Assembly (NCBI GenBank): GCA_010093685.1
Contig: MU006227.1
Coordinates: 870,154-934,153, forward strand
Source of the DNA: Ophiobolus disseminans
Lineage: Eukaryota > Ascomycota > Dothideomycetes > Pleosporales > Phaeosphaeriaceae
Length of the DNA stretch: 64,000 bases
Direction: 5' to 3'
Shown piece after piece: positions 1 through 10,387 of the stretch. A program made the position numbers and the translations under genes. Position 1 is the first letter of the stretch; each line of letters opens with the position of its first letter. A model generated the notes under the pieces. The model saw only the letters and a program-made list of their open reading frames with translations, made no database searches and was not told where the DNA came from.

Positions 1-531
1 AACCCATTAGACACAGGTCCAATCGATATCCATGGCAACACGTTATATCCAGTCTTCCACGCGCTCTCACCGATATTCTTATCGCTGTATTACTACCACC
101 TCAACCCCGACTTCAACGTGCGCGTCTTCGTACTCTCGTCCTTCCTTTTGCCAGACTTCCTGGCGCTCGTAAAAGCGCGAGAGCCGCGCGCACTAGTGCT
201 TATGGCTTGGTGGTTTGCGCTTGTATGCCTGGTGCCGAAGGGGTGGTGGATTCGTCCGCGTGTGGGTGTTGTAGGGGCGCTGGGTCGAGCGATTAGGCAG
301 CTTGGAGATACTGGCGTCTGGGAGGCACTTGAGGGTGCGGAGAGGGTTGTAGATGTGCTTCTGAGTGCTGACATTGAGAAGGCGGCAGAGAGCGTTTTTG
401 AGGGCTGGGAGGGCGTGTATTGGGACGATGGCCCGGGGAGAGCGCAGGAGTGGGAACTGGGGCTGTTGGTGGATTTGAGCGATGAGCTCGATTTTGCTGG
501 GCTGGATCTGCATTTTGATCTACAGGCGTAA
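1..531 (+). CDS. C-terminal part of a fungal C6 (Zn2Cys6) transcription factor, 5' truncated by the window edge
   Basis: The frame is open from base 1 and ends at a stop at 529-531, so only the last 176 or so residues are seen. The zinc cluster would lie upstream and cannot be checked. The segment has the hydrophobic helical pattern and the run 'KAREPRALVLMAWW' that matches the 'RRPxALVLLAHY' stretch near the end of UPC2-like fungal regulators (sterol-uptake-control type). It is followed by a tryptophan-containing loop and an acidic tail. Known of the family: these are nuclear DNA-binding activators with a middle homology region and such a C-terminal helical region. The assignment rests on this one region. 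The gene converges with the acetyltransferase on the other strand, with only 23 bases between the stop codons. Confidence 0.55.
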   Translation, partial: NPLDTGPIDIHGNTLYPVFHALSPIFLSLYYYHLNPDFNVRVFVLSSFLLPDFLALVKAREPRALVLMAWWFALVCLVPKGWWIRPRVGVVGALGRAIRQLGDTGVWEALEGAERVVDVLLSADIEKAAESVFEGWEGVYWDDGPGRAQEWELGLLVDLSDELDFAGLDLHFDLQA

Positions 532-554
532 ACACCGTATGGATCGGACTACTG

Positions 555-1364
555 CTAAATCTCAGGCGTCGTCCCTGCACCCTCCACCGCAGCCGTCTTA
601 TTTACCTTTCCGTCATCTTCCGCACCGCCTCCTCTCGGCTTCCTCACCATACAATACAACATAACCGCATCCCTCTCACCATCCCCATCCCTACACTCCA
701 TCTCCTTCACCAGCTCGAACCCAAACTTCTCATAAATCGGCACATTCGGCTCCCTCCTCGAGCTCTCAAGATAACACTCCACAACCTCCCTATCCGCCAT
801 CTTCAACACCTCCTCAATCAACTTCCTGCCCACGCCCTTCCCCTGCGCCTCCGGCAAAACCGTCACAATATTGCAAAAATAGTACCCCTTTTCACTAGTC
901 CACAGCGCGCCCTGCGCCTCAGCTTGCCGCGCCTTCCATATCCAGTACCGCTTTGTAGACAAGCCGCCGCGGCCGTAGCGCATGTTCATCAGCCCTTGGT
1001 TGAACCAGAGGGACCAGTAGGAGAGGTAGAGGGGCCAGGGTTCGGGTGTGGAAGGCGAACGGGGCGGCATCCACATTGCGCAGCCCAGAATTTTGGAGGG
1101 CGCGGACGAGTCGCGTGCGACGTGAAAGAGGCCGTGGGCTATGCCCCAGTGGCAGCGGAGGGTAAGAGAGACGCGGTTGCGCTCTAGGGAGACCTGTGGG
1201 AGGATATCAGTGGATATAGACGAGGGAGAGTTGGGGTGCTGATGTACCTTAGATCGGTCTGGGTAGATCCATTGGTTGTATGGATCTTCTGCGAACGCTT
1301 GTTGTATAGTATCTATCGCGCCATCGATGTCGGCTTCAGTCATGCGAGTAACCTCGATGGGCAT
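555..1364 (-). CDS. GNAT-family N-acetyltransferase
   Basis: About 251 residues. The protein opens with a typical GNAT start (IEVTRMTEADIDGAIDTIQQAF) and contains the acetyl-CoA-binding motif A 'VLPEAQGKGVGRKLIEEVL' (Q/R-x-x-G-x-G/A), followed by 'YEKFGFELV' as in family members. It should transfer an acetyl group from acetyl-CoA to an unknown amine, probably in the cytosol. A 54-nt intron (1247 down to 1194, GTACAT...CCACAG) keeps frame and has no stop, so unspliced reading is also open. I chose ATG 1364 because the longer frame upstream begins at a non-ATG codon. Substrate cannot be told from sequence. Confidence 0.8.
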   Translation of the reverse strand: MPIEVTRMTEADIDGAIDTIQQAFAEDPYNQWIYPDRSKVHQHPNSPSSISTDILPQVSLERNRVSLTLRCHWGIAHGLFHVARDSSAPSKILGCAMWMPPRSPSTPEPWPLYLSYWSLWFNQGLMNMRYGRGGLSTKRYWIWKARQAEAQGALWTSEKGYYFCNIVTVLPEAQGKGVGRKLIEEVLKMADREVVECYLESSRREPNVPIYEKFGFELVKEMECRDGDGERDAVMLYCMVRKPRGGGAEDDGKVNKTAAVEGAGTTPEI

Positions 1365-1502
1365 CGTGAAGTCGTCTGGAGTCTGTTGAGACTGGGCAGT
1401 CAATGAGCTTCTTAGGGCTTCAAGGGGTTAATGACAGATGAAGAGAGTCTCAAGAGACCGAGGCAAGAATTTTCTAACATCTTGATTGCGGGGAATATGT
1501 AA

Positions 1503-1848
1503 TTAGCTCTTTCTTGCCAGCATCTGGAGGCTGGTTGGCATCATCGCGTTTGTTCCAGCTCGAGATAGCGCTAGGAGAGGGGCAGGTACAGGCGGGCTTG
1601 ACGAAAATGGTAGGTGTAGGCGAAGACCCCTTCGTCCTTCAAAAGTCATGCCTCGCGCTACCACAAGAATGCGCCACGCCACAGCCATGAGAAGTCGTAC
1701 GTATTGCTTCTCGTATTTTGCCACTGCATCTAATATGCTGCAGCGAATAGACATTTCCGGCTTCCGAGGACAATCACGATGGGGTGCCAACCTCTGACGG
1801 TCATTGTCGCAGCTCCACTTGCGCCAGTCGCACACCACTAATACACAA
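1503..1848. other. Downstream flank of the tail-anchored gene
   Basis: Together with 1365-1502 this is the roughly 480-base space between the acetyltransferase start and the end of the next minus-strand gene. Open frames here have shadow-like composition. I see no separate gene. Confidence 0.4.
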
Positions 1849-2962
1849 TCACTCTTGCGTCGGATGGTAGGCCTTGTACACCTGCAGCGCGCCTTCAACG
1901 CTCTGAATGACGCCGAAAAAGATTGTGAGGCACAGGACCAGGACAGCAATCCAGAAAGTATACCACTGGACCTTGTTCCTGCGATCGTACCAGAACTGCG
2001 TAATCGAAGAGGGCCGAGGCTCATCGAATCTCTCCTTCAATGTCAAGAGCTCGTCGCGCCAGAATTCGAAGTTCACTGCTCGGCGATCGTCCGACACCAT
2101 TCGGGTGCCGTGCAAAAGTGCAGGGTCTGGCAGGATCGAGTCCTTGCCAGAAGCCAGTTCGGAGCTCAGCCATTTCTCCGTAATCTTATCGTAACGAGGG
2201 AAGAGCATATCCAGTGTTCGGAGAGTTTCCTGGATCAAGCCTTTGGGATAGATGTCGCTTGACACAGTCAGCTACACGTTCTAATCAGGGATATCGACCA
2301 TCGAACCTTTCCTGGTGTTTCAAGAATGTTGCATGGTGGAAAATGCACAACGTCCTGTCGTTTTCGATGAGCCGTAAATGATTGGCAAGATTGTCGGTCC
2401 ATCGAATCTCGAGGCCAGCCAGACGGTGCAGATTGACCGCAGTGAACTCCTCGTTGAACTTGGCCTTTCCTGGATCGGTCGAGCTCTTTACGAAGTGGTT
2501 TATCAAAACGGTTGTAAAGTCAGAGCTGTCGTCGGTCCAAGGCAGAGGTGCAGGACCTTGAGTTTTGTTACCGGTGATAGGTCCAATGTCCACCATGGCG
2601 AACAATCGGGCGACAAGTCGAATGGACCCTTCTGCCATCTGTTCTTTGACGTCGTCAGCTCTCTTTTGTGTGTCTAATGCGACCAGGGCTTGTTTGATGT
2701 TTCTCTTGTCTTCATTTTGCTTGAAGTTGTTGGCGATTGCCACGATGTCTTCATGTCTTCTCACAGTTGTACAGTCGCCGCGCTTAAACTCGATCGCTTC
2801 TCGGCACTCAGCTGTGTAGTACCGGAAGTACGTATTCCAGCCTTGGATATCTTTTTTGGACAAGGCTAAAGTGGAGTGTTCTCTCCATAGAGCTCGGATG
2901 ACGTCAATCTTGGCCTGGTTCGATAGTGAATCTTCGTTCGCGTTTTCTCCAAGTGTCGTCAT
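1849..2962 (-). CDS. Uncharacterised fungal protein with a C-terminal membrane segment
   Basis: Two exons (2962-2307 and 2257-1849) joined by a 49-nt intron with GTTCGA donor, GCTGAC branch site and CAAG acceptor, giving 354 residues. The splice removes a stop and joins '...FLKHQE' to 'SDIYPKGLIQETLRTLDMLFP' in frame. The text 'TDNLANHLRLIEND..LCIFHHATFLK' followed by 'ETLRTLxLLFP' is a pattern I know from many unnamed Pleosporales proteins. A single hydrophobic stretch of about 20 residues (WIAVLVLCLTIFFGVIQSV) sits 20 residues before the end, so the protein is probably tail-anchored with its bulk in the cytosol. Function unknown. Confidence 0.75.
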
Positions 2963-3400
2963 TGTTTTCTTTTCGTCGACGTAGGTGTAGGCTTTTGCGG
3001 TTTCTTTCTAGTTTTTGCGGAGGCCTTCATCTTTCAGCCTTCCGCTGCTTCCAAATGGTGGTGGCTGACGCTTCAGCTGTGGCGTTGTTGACATCGGGGC
3101 TGAGCGTTTACCGCAACTTGGGCGGTTTCAGCCTGCAAATGCATTGCCCCAAAGTCCTCCGCACACAACGCGACTCGAGGGCAATGACGTCTCGCAGGAC
3201 TTGAATTGTTGCCATTCCGACTACTTGCGTTTGCATCCTGCCCGCCTACCAACAAACCTCATTCACGCAACGTTACCAAGTGATAATCAATACATCCACC
3301 TTCATTCCAATCCTTCTCGCTATCGTCCGGATCAGGTACGCTCTAACTGTTATCTATTCAGCTACCTAGATACGGAATGCTAGTCTAACTAGGGTTCCCA
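2963..3400. other. Divergent intergenic region
   Basis: This 438-base spacer separates the minus-strand tail-anchored gene from the plus-strand protease-like gene and presumably carries both promoters. I see no convincing TATA box, and the short open frames have no coding character. Confidence 0.4.
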
Positions 3401-5332
3401 ATGCTTCAAAAGTTGGAAGGTGTGCTCGGCTCGAGCAAATTTCGCAAGGACTCTTTCTTACGAGCTCGACCTTCCAAGTGTCACGAAGACTCTGTGGACA
3501 TTGATAGCCAGATCCGCATCGACTACAGCAGAATTCCTCAGTGGAAGCACGGTCAGCTGTGCTGGGAAGCAAAAGGGCCAATCGCCGCGCTATACAGAGA
3601 CCTTGGACCCAAATTAGATTTCGAACGATTACAGTCGAAAAGAGAATCCAGCCGTGAAGTGAGCATTTCACTTTTCATGGTAGGCAAAACAATAGCACGC
3701 GCGAAGCCGATAATCATCATCTCTGGTGGAGACAAGCAGTCACGCGAAGAGGCGAAGAGCAATATCATCCGAAGCAACCTACTGGTCAATTCAGATTTCG
3801 AGATTGGCGTTTTGCGACACCCCCCTTCTGGTCCTATCAAGCCTGTTGCAATGGACGATCAACCCACTTCCCGTCTTCCATCCTCCCTCACAACCTTCAC
3901 CGAGGTTTACTTTGACCCTAAGGATGAATGGAGGTCAACAGCGATGCCGATATACATCAAGACTAGCGAGACTTCGGTACGGAAAGCCACCGGCAATGCA
4001 GTATATAACGGTAACACTTATGGCTATGTTACAGCGGCACATGCGTTCAGAGAACCCATCCCAAGCGATACCACGCTTGACGATGACAACGACGACGACG
4101 ATCTCGGAATGCCGTTCGACAGCGACAGCGAAAGCGAGAGTGGGGATGACCCTGATGACGACGATGAAGATGGCGGGTCGTTATCCGATCATGCGGCAAG
4201 GCGGTCGATCATACAAGCAGGCTATTCAGACTCACATATGAGCGATGGACACATGGAAGTTGGGACAAGACCACCTTCGCATGAGGGATTCTGGACTGCG
4301 CCGGCCGGAAGGCTCAATTCCAATGCACCTTTGCACAACCCATCCTCGACACCTTTGTCCGGACTCCAGCTACTCGGAAGCCTCTCTTCGTCAATGACGT
4401 CGCTAGACTGTGCCGTTGTAACAGTCACCAATAGCGAGGTCGCACTTCATCTTGCGGCTCTTCAAAGTGTGAGCGATGAGCGACGAAGTCCAATCTGCAC
4501 AGCTGTACCCAGACAATCCCATGTTGTTGCATGGACTTCACATGGACCTGTTCACGGAAAGGTGACCGACCTACCGATACTTATGCAAGTCCCAGGAAGT
4601 ACCTCGTACGAACACGCGTACAGATTTACGTACGACGGAGAGATCAAGACGGGCGACTGCGGAACGTTTGTTACCAACGAGGAAACCAAAGAATTGTACG
4701 GTTTCGTGATCGGCAAGTCTGAAAGGGGTTGCACAGCTTACATGATGGCTGCCGAAAAAAGTGTATATGTGATCGAGAAGAGTGGAGATTGGCGATATTT
4801 GGACATGATCAATTCAGAGCGTAAGTCTCACCTCCTAATCGTGATCCCCGCCCACTGACCTCAATCAGTTGCTGTCGAATGCGAACGCCCTTCGCTTGAC
4901 CGTGAGCGATCGAAATCACCATCGAAATCATCACCCGCGCCATACAACAAGTCTGCATTCACTCTGACAGGCTTGAGTATGAGTCGGGTTGAGCCTAAAC
5001 CTCTCCTGAGTGTGCTTCGAGATCGGCACTCGATCAACTCCGCATCCGGAGCGGTAGCCCCAGAGGTCCGGATAGTTTCTGACAGACACGAGTCATGCGG
5101 TCCAAATAGTGCAGATGAACTAACTTTGAATGACTCAGCTTACAATGTGCAGCATCGGCTCGAGGGTGCGGTCAGAACGATACCTACACTACAGAACGAG
5201 GGAGCGGTTGACTTACAATGTTACACAGAGCAACACAAATTCCATTTCCCTTATCGAGTCTTACAGGACGATAAGCCCTTCTCCGAGCGAATACAGCATG
5301 ACACGCTCAAGTATGCTAGTCGTGTCCCATAG
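3401..5332 (+). CDS. Chymotrypsin-fold protease-like protein with a GDCG motif; in frame with the downstream permease
   Basis: Exon 1 is 3401-4820, then a 48-nt intron (4821-4868, GTAAGT...TCAG); exon 2 continues to a stop at 5330-5332 (627 residues). Three short motifs fall in the order of a trypsin-like triad: 'VTAAHAF' (His214), 'LDCAVV' (Asp336) and 'TGDCGTFV' (Cys420, where trypsins have GDSG). A low-complexity acidic stretch (residues about 226-255, rich in D) lies between His and Asp. Known: GDCG nucleophiles occur in 3C-like cysteine proteases, and 'GDCGxWV' segments are common in unnamed fungal proteins. That this one is an active protease is inference. The stop at 5332 lies inside what looks like an intron (5311-5362). 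If that intron is spliced, the frame runs on into the permease; see the findings. The start could lie further upstream. Confidence 0.65.
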
Positions 5333-7248
5333 TATTTGCATGCAACGCTAATATAAACTCAGACGACGACTTGGTAGTAGCCAAATCTCCGTAAGTTCAC
5401 ACCAAGCAGCGATTTAAGAGACAAGCAGTGACTGACCATCACCAGATGATCGCCATTGGCGCTGTTATTGGAGTTGGTCTCCTCATACGATCTGGGAATA
5501 TCCTCAGGCTTGGTAGACCTCTCCCCCTGGTCATGAGCTTCCCACTTCTCGGAGTATTGGCGGCGTGTGTCACGATGTCCATTGCAGAGATGATTTCCAT
5601 CCGACCCCTGTCCGGAGTTCTTATAAGATCCACTACCAGAGATCTTAGTGTCTTCGTTACTGAGTATATCGATCCTGATTTGGGGAGTACTGTGGCCGTT
5701 GCATATTGGTGAGTTGAGACGTAGATGGGTGCCTGATGTTTGTCCTAACGATCATTTAGGTTCACTTACGCATGGTCTTTTGCAGCTTTTCTGGCAGTAA
5801 TGTCAGCGCTAATGCAGTACTGGGAATTGCCGAGTGGCATATATGAAGGCACTCTATACCTCTTAGTGCCTGCAATCCTAGTCGTCTACAATCGCTCCGA
5901 CATTCGGGTAGGTCAAATTGACACCACGATAAGTCCCATCTTGCTGACAATCTCAAGCTATATGGCATGATTGAGGTTATAGGCGGCACAATGAAGCTCT
6001 GCTTACTCGTCCTCCTCATGATCGCGATGATTCAGGGCGCCGGTGCCGATCTGAAAACCAAGACACTGCACTGCCCCGAAAAGATTACCGGTTCCGACCT
6101 AGATGCAGCTAACGGCTGGACCCAAGCGTTCTTAATGAGCCTGTCCATCGCTGCATTCGCTTACATTGGTGTTGAAACCATTGCCATGTCCACCGAGGAG
6201 ACCTGCGCGAAGGCGAAAAGGAGGTATCCGCCCAGCTCGACCGTAAAATTCCTCAAGTCTTTTCCCGCTTGCATCTCGATTCTACCCGGAATAATGTATT
6301 TCCTCGCCGGCGTACTCGTATCGTTGAACGGCAGTTGGGACGACCCCAGACTTCCCCGGATGAGCTGGGTGACCGATTCAGACGGAGACATGAAATCAAC
6401 AGCATCTGCTTTTGTGCTCGCCGTGGAGGAGAGTAAGATTCCTGGATTGGCTAGCACTCTGAACCTCTTCCTTATCTTCATTGTGTTGGACTACGCCAAC
6501 ACCAGCTTGTACGTCGCGTCTCGCTCGCTGTTCAATTTGGCCGTGAGTCTGAATGGAAGACCTGGACAACCTTGGTATGTTCGACTTTTGTCATACTTCG
6601 GCAGGACGAACAAAAGCCAGGTTCCATCCCGGGCACTGGTTGCTTCCTGCATATTTGTATGCGTTCCGATTCTACTTTCTGCGAACGGACGCGGCCGGGA
6701 TATCAACGCCGGCATTATTCTCGATGTTTTCTCTACATTAGGGTCGACTGGAATTATCATCATCTGGGCGTCTCAGTGTTGGGCGTATATACGGCTGTCT
6801 AGCTGGTAAGTGGCTATCATTCAACGTACCTTTGTGGCGATACTAACATTCTGCTAGTATCGAGAATAACCGCGAAGAGTTACACGACATGCCATTCATA
6901 CAGCACTGGAACGGCGGCAAGACCAGCAACTTCCCCCATCGCATCCAAAGGCGACCTATTACCGCATATGTATCGTTAGGAGCCTGTCTATTCATACTGG
7001 TCGTTGCAAATTCGGCAAGTCAGTGGCAAGACTTCAATCTGCAACCGCTTTTGTCTGCTTATCTCCCTGTAAGTCACCGCGAAGTGTTAATCGTGGAAAC
7101 TGAATGCTAACTCCCCCGACAGCTTATATGTTTCACATCACTTTATGTGTTCATAAAGGTTATGAGGAAAAGCCGATGGCAGTTAGTCGATATCTCGAGT
7201 GGGGGAGATTTGGCATCAAAATTGTTTTGGTTGCATGAGGAGGAGTGA
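4979..7248 (+). CDS. Amino-acid permease (APC superfamily, fungal YAT/AAP type)
   Basis: Membrane transporter. Exons read: through 5310, 5363-5390, 5446-5708, 5760-5907, 5958-6805, 6858-7068, 7123-7248; all introns are 50-55 nt with GT-AG ends and phases agree. The spliced N-terminus reads 'LKRRLGSSQISMIAIGAVIGVG', the standard entry of fungal permeases into helix 1. Later parts include 'AYIGVETIAMSTEET', 'LDYANTSLYVASRSLFNLA' and 'QVPSRALVAS', all family landmarks, with about 12 hydrophobic segments. The best internal start is ATG 4979 (651 residues with an unusually long, polar 118-residue N-terminus). Without any start choice the frame is continuous with the protease-like gene upstream (1161 residues from 3401). 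The usual GTGLF of helix 1 is GVGLL, and the substrate is unknown. Confidence 0.8.
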
Positions 7249-7430
7249 AGTGAGTTTAAGGATGTTTATGTTGCGAAATGAACGTGCAGAGCCCCAGGGA
7301 GTGTGGGTTAAGTTATGATCATAACCGGAGGCGTGTGCCACTAAAGGCGTGCTAATTATCCTCGTCCTATTTATCGCATGGTGTCACTTTCTTCAATCAT
7401 AGGTAATTGCACATGTAGTCCTCATATATT

Positions 7431-8432
7431 TCATTCGGTCCTTCTCCATGCATCTGCCAACAATGCTCCACCAGCAACAATTCCACAAGCTCCAACACCC
7501 CAATCACTCAGCAGCCCCCCTTCCATCGACCAGTGGAGTGTCATAGGCGCGTAAGCAACGTTTGATGCGAGATCTTTCCACCATAGCGAGATCTCCAACT
7601 TCTGCTCTCTTCGCCGCAGCTTGTCTTCTTTCTCTCCGTCAACTACGGCAGCTATAGGACGCTGTCGTTGGTAGTACGCCGTCACGCCTGACCTCGCAAG
7701 CTCGCACCCAACATACACCGCCCAAAACCGCGAACTCCACAACCACCACTCGTTCTCCCGCGCCTTGCCCACATCGCTTGTCCACCTCGCGCTTGTCAAC
7801 GCACCCTTCGAACTCAGATATGCGCCATTCTCAAGAACTTGAAACCCCACGCATGAAGCGATAGCAGCCCACGTCAAGCCCCTCAACGCCCTCTCCTCGC
7901 GGGACGAACCCGAAGGCAAAGGAGATAGGTACGTCGACCGCGCCCACGTATACAACCCCACAACGCCCCATAACCGCACAAATATGCGATAATCCGCTAT
8001 CGTTTCCGCGAGAGCTTTCGACGAGCCGACGACTTGTGCAACGAGCTTCGTGCTTGTTGGCGCCGGGAGGCTGGCTATCAACGTCTCGCCTGGGAGTAAT
8101 ATTCCATCTGCTTTCTCGGCTATCTCGCTTGCTATATCGGCAAGTCTGCGCTCGAGGAGGCGGGAGAGGAGCGCGTGGACGAGGGTGAGGGTGTAGGATG
8201 TTGTGCAGAGGAGAACGTCGATGCCGCTTGGTGTGGAGAGCAGCTTGGATAGGCGGATGAGGTTGCGGTCGGCGGTGCGGGCGGAGTTGGTGAGGAGTCT
8301 GAGGAGGAGGAAGCGTAGTTTTTGGAGGGCTGAGGGGTGGCTTCGAGGTGGTGGTGGCTTATCGGGTTGGGATGGCGGAGGGTTGGTAGGAGAGGAGGGT
8401 ATTGTTGTTGTGGTTGGATGGGAGTCTTCCAT
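7431..8432 (-). CDS. PEX11-type peroxisomal membrane protein (PEX11C/GIM5-like)
   Basis: A single exon of 333 residues. After a proline-rich disordered start (residues 1-35) comes a PEX11-like body: 'RTADRNLIRLSKLLSTPSGIDVLLCTTSYTLTLVHALL', then 'ADYRIFVRLWGVVGLYTWARSTYLSP', which matches the 'RxFxRLWGLxGIYxWAR' segment of fungal PEX11C proteins, and a hydrophobic C-terminal segment (GVGACGIVAGGALLADAW). Known: PEX11 proteins elongate and divide peroxisomes and sit in the peroxisomal membrane. The gene converges with the permease upstream (183 bases between stops) and is divergent from the bestrophin-like gene. ATG 8432 is the only sensible start. Confidence 0.75.
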   Translation of the reverse strand: MEDSHPTTTTIPSSPTNPPPSQPDKPPPPRSHPSALQKLRFLLLRLLTNSARTADRNLIRLSKLLSTPSGIDVLLCTTSYTLTLVHALLSRLLERRLADIASEIAEKADGILLPGETLIASLPAPTSTKLVAQVVGSSKALAETIADYRIFVRLWGVVGLYTWARSTYLSPLPSGSSREERALRGLTWAAIASCVGFQVLENGAYLSSKGALTSARWTSDVGKARENEWWLWSSRFWAVYVGCELARSGVTAYYQRQRPIAAVVDGEKEDKLRRREQKLEISLWWKDLASNVAYAPMTLHWSMEGGLLSDWGVGACGIVAGGALLADAWRRTE

Positions 8433-8778
8433 TGCGGATGGCTTTAGAGCACGATTGGAGCTTCTGCCAGTATAGAGGCAAGCAAAATTGTGTTATCGCA
8501 TCCTCATTGCGGTCGTGAAGTTTGACCTGGGTGAAGGTGAAGTTTGGCCGAGGCTTCGGAAACGGCTCGGAACTCGAGGCGTGCGTCATGGTGCACGTGT
8601 CTTGCGCGATCCTGCACGTGAAGGTGGACCCTGAAACACATCCCTGTCTATCAACAGAGCTTCCCCGCAAGACCAATGTCTCTCCTCAACAACGACTCAC
8701 GGAGCTGGTTCTCTTAAAACAACTCTCATTCTGTTGTCAACGCCAAATTGGGGTCACGACTCTCACTCATCCGGCACC

Positions 8779-9957
8779 ATGGCAAGTCTGCCGACTCAAC
8801 CACAGCGCCAACCTACCTACCCATTGGCACACGCGTTCCGCAAGAAGCCACGCCGCCTGCCACTAGTCCTTCGCTTTGCGAAAGGAGCAGTCCACGAGAT
8901 CATTGCTCTGCCCGTTCTGCTGCACTCCCTCTTCACCGTCCTTATCGTGTACCTCGATACGTATGTGTGGGACTCGATCAACATACCGTCCACCATCATC
9001 CCATCACTTAGCATAGTGGTGGGTTTGATGCTGGTGTTCCGCAATAGCACAGGCTACGATAGATTCTGGACTGGTCGAAACTGTCTTACGACAATCGGCA
9101 CTTGTGTGCGGAACCTAGCGAGGATATTTCTGGTCAACAGCAAGGACAAAGAAGGCAGGGCAAGCGAGGCGGAGAAGAGAGACACCGAAAAGGTGGTCAG
9201 ATGCTTGGTCGCTGTCTTGTATGCGATCAAGCATAATCTGAGGGCTGAGTTCAACATCCCACCAGCAAGTCTGGCGCCGCCGTTACCCAAAACATCGACG
9301 TTCGCCCGTTCACAACCCGCCTCACGTAGACCAAGCTACGTCGATCGCACTGCCTCCTCGTCCGGCATCCTTGGGATGACGACGCCTCTCCTCTCAGACT
9401 CAGCAGCCACCCTCGAGAATGGAGAAGGCTCAATACCCACCAAGAAAGAAGATTATGTTTCGTTGCTGCCGGAAGGGTTGATGGGCTACGAAGACCAAGG
9501 CCTGGGACTGCCACTCCAGCTCACAGTCTTGGTCGAAAGTTATATCCGGAGAGGCTTTGACCGTGGCTGGTTCCACGCGCCACTTGCATCACAAATGTCC
9601 GTCCAGGTGAACTCGCTGGTGGATGCATACGGCAGAATGGAAACCATACGCAGCACTCCGATACCGGTCGCACATTTGATTCACCAGAAACAAGTCTTAG
9701 CGCTCTTTACGTGCGTCTTGCCCTTCGCTATCGTCGACGACTACGGCTGGTGGTCCATACCAATCGTAGCCATTGTTGCGTTCACGCTCTATGGTATCGA
9801 AGGCATTGGCGTACAACTCGAGGATCCGTTTGGGTACGACAAGAACGATATCAAGATGGATGGCATCATCGAGGACACAAGGCAGGAAGTCATGGTGCTG
9901 CTTGAGGAATGGAGGGCCACTCACGAGGGCCGGGCAATGGGCGGCATGTTCGATTGA
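8779..9957 (+). CDS. Bestrophin-like chloride channel family protein (UPF0187/RFP-TM)
   Basis: A single exon of 392 residues from ATG 8779; the longer frame begins at a TTG. It has the family's basic start ('FRKKPRRLPLVLRFAKGAVHEI'), two hydrophobic helices, and the signature 'GLMLVFRNSTGYDRFWTGR' (residues about 84-102), seen in nearly all UPF0187/bestrophin members. A Ser/Pro/Thr-rich insert (residues about 180-230) separates the two halves; then come 'IPVAHLIHQKQVLALF' and 'TLYGIEGIGVQLEDPFGYDKNDI', the conserved C-terminal 'E-DPFG-D-ND' motif. Known: such proteins form anion channels in the plasma or inner membranes; ion choice here is not shown by sequence. Confidence 0.85.
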   Translation: MASLPTQPQRQPTYPLAHAFRKKPRRLPLVLRFAKGAVHEIIALPVLLHSLFTVLIVYLDTYVWDSINIPSTIIPSLSIVVGLMLVFRNSTGYDRFWTGRNCLTTIGTCVRNLARIFLVNSKDKEGRASEAEKRDTEKVVRCLVAVLYAIKHNLRAEFNIPPASLAPPLPKTSTFARSQPASRRPSYVDRTASSSGILGMTTPLLSDSAATLENGEGSIPTKKEDYVSLLPEGLMGYEDQGLGLPLQLTVLVESYIRRGFDRGWFHAPLASQMSVQVNSLVDAYGRMETIRSTPIPVAHLIHQKQVLALFTCVLPFAIVDDYGWWSIPIVAIVAFTLYGIEGIGVQLEDPFGYDKNDIKMDGIIEDTRQEVMVLLEEWRATHEGRAMGGMFD

Positions 9958-10387
9958 GCGGTTTTTACTTGGAGATTCTCGCGTGAGTTACTGCGTATAC
10001 ACAAATGTCGCTCTCAACTTCCATTTGCACACTTGTCGTCAATAGCTCAACGACCGAAAGCCAGAGGATACTGGTGAGCCCTCCGGTTGTGGTTCTTCCT
10101 TCCTTTATGCGCCGAGAGAGCTATTTCAGGCACGATGAAACAACCTCAGAAGTACAATCAATTTGTTAATCACGATTTGACCTTTCAGGATGTGTTGAGG
10201 AGGAACCAGTAACCTTATTAGGATATTATTCGTTGTCGAGTTCATTACACATGACATCCAGCCTCTAACTTTCAATATAAAAACGGCATACTCGCAGTCG
10301 GATATACGAATAAATTGGAAGGTAGTCACGGTGAGGTAAGAAGTGATTGGTACAAACATAGAAGCGGACTGGAGTGAACATCCTTAC
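9958..10387. other. Intergenic remains, no gene seen
   Basis: 430 bases between the bestrophin-like stop and the truncated P450. On the minus strand this is where the rest of the P450 should lie, but no heme-loop or I-helix motif (AGxxT, FxxGxRxCxG) can be found in any frame. Confidence 0.5.
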
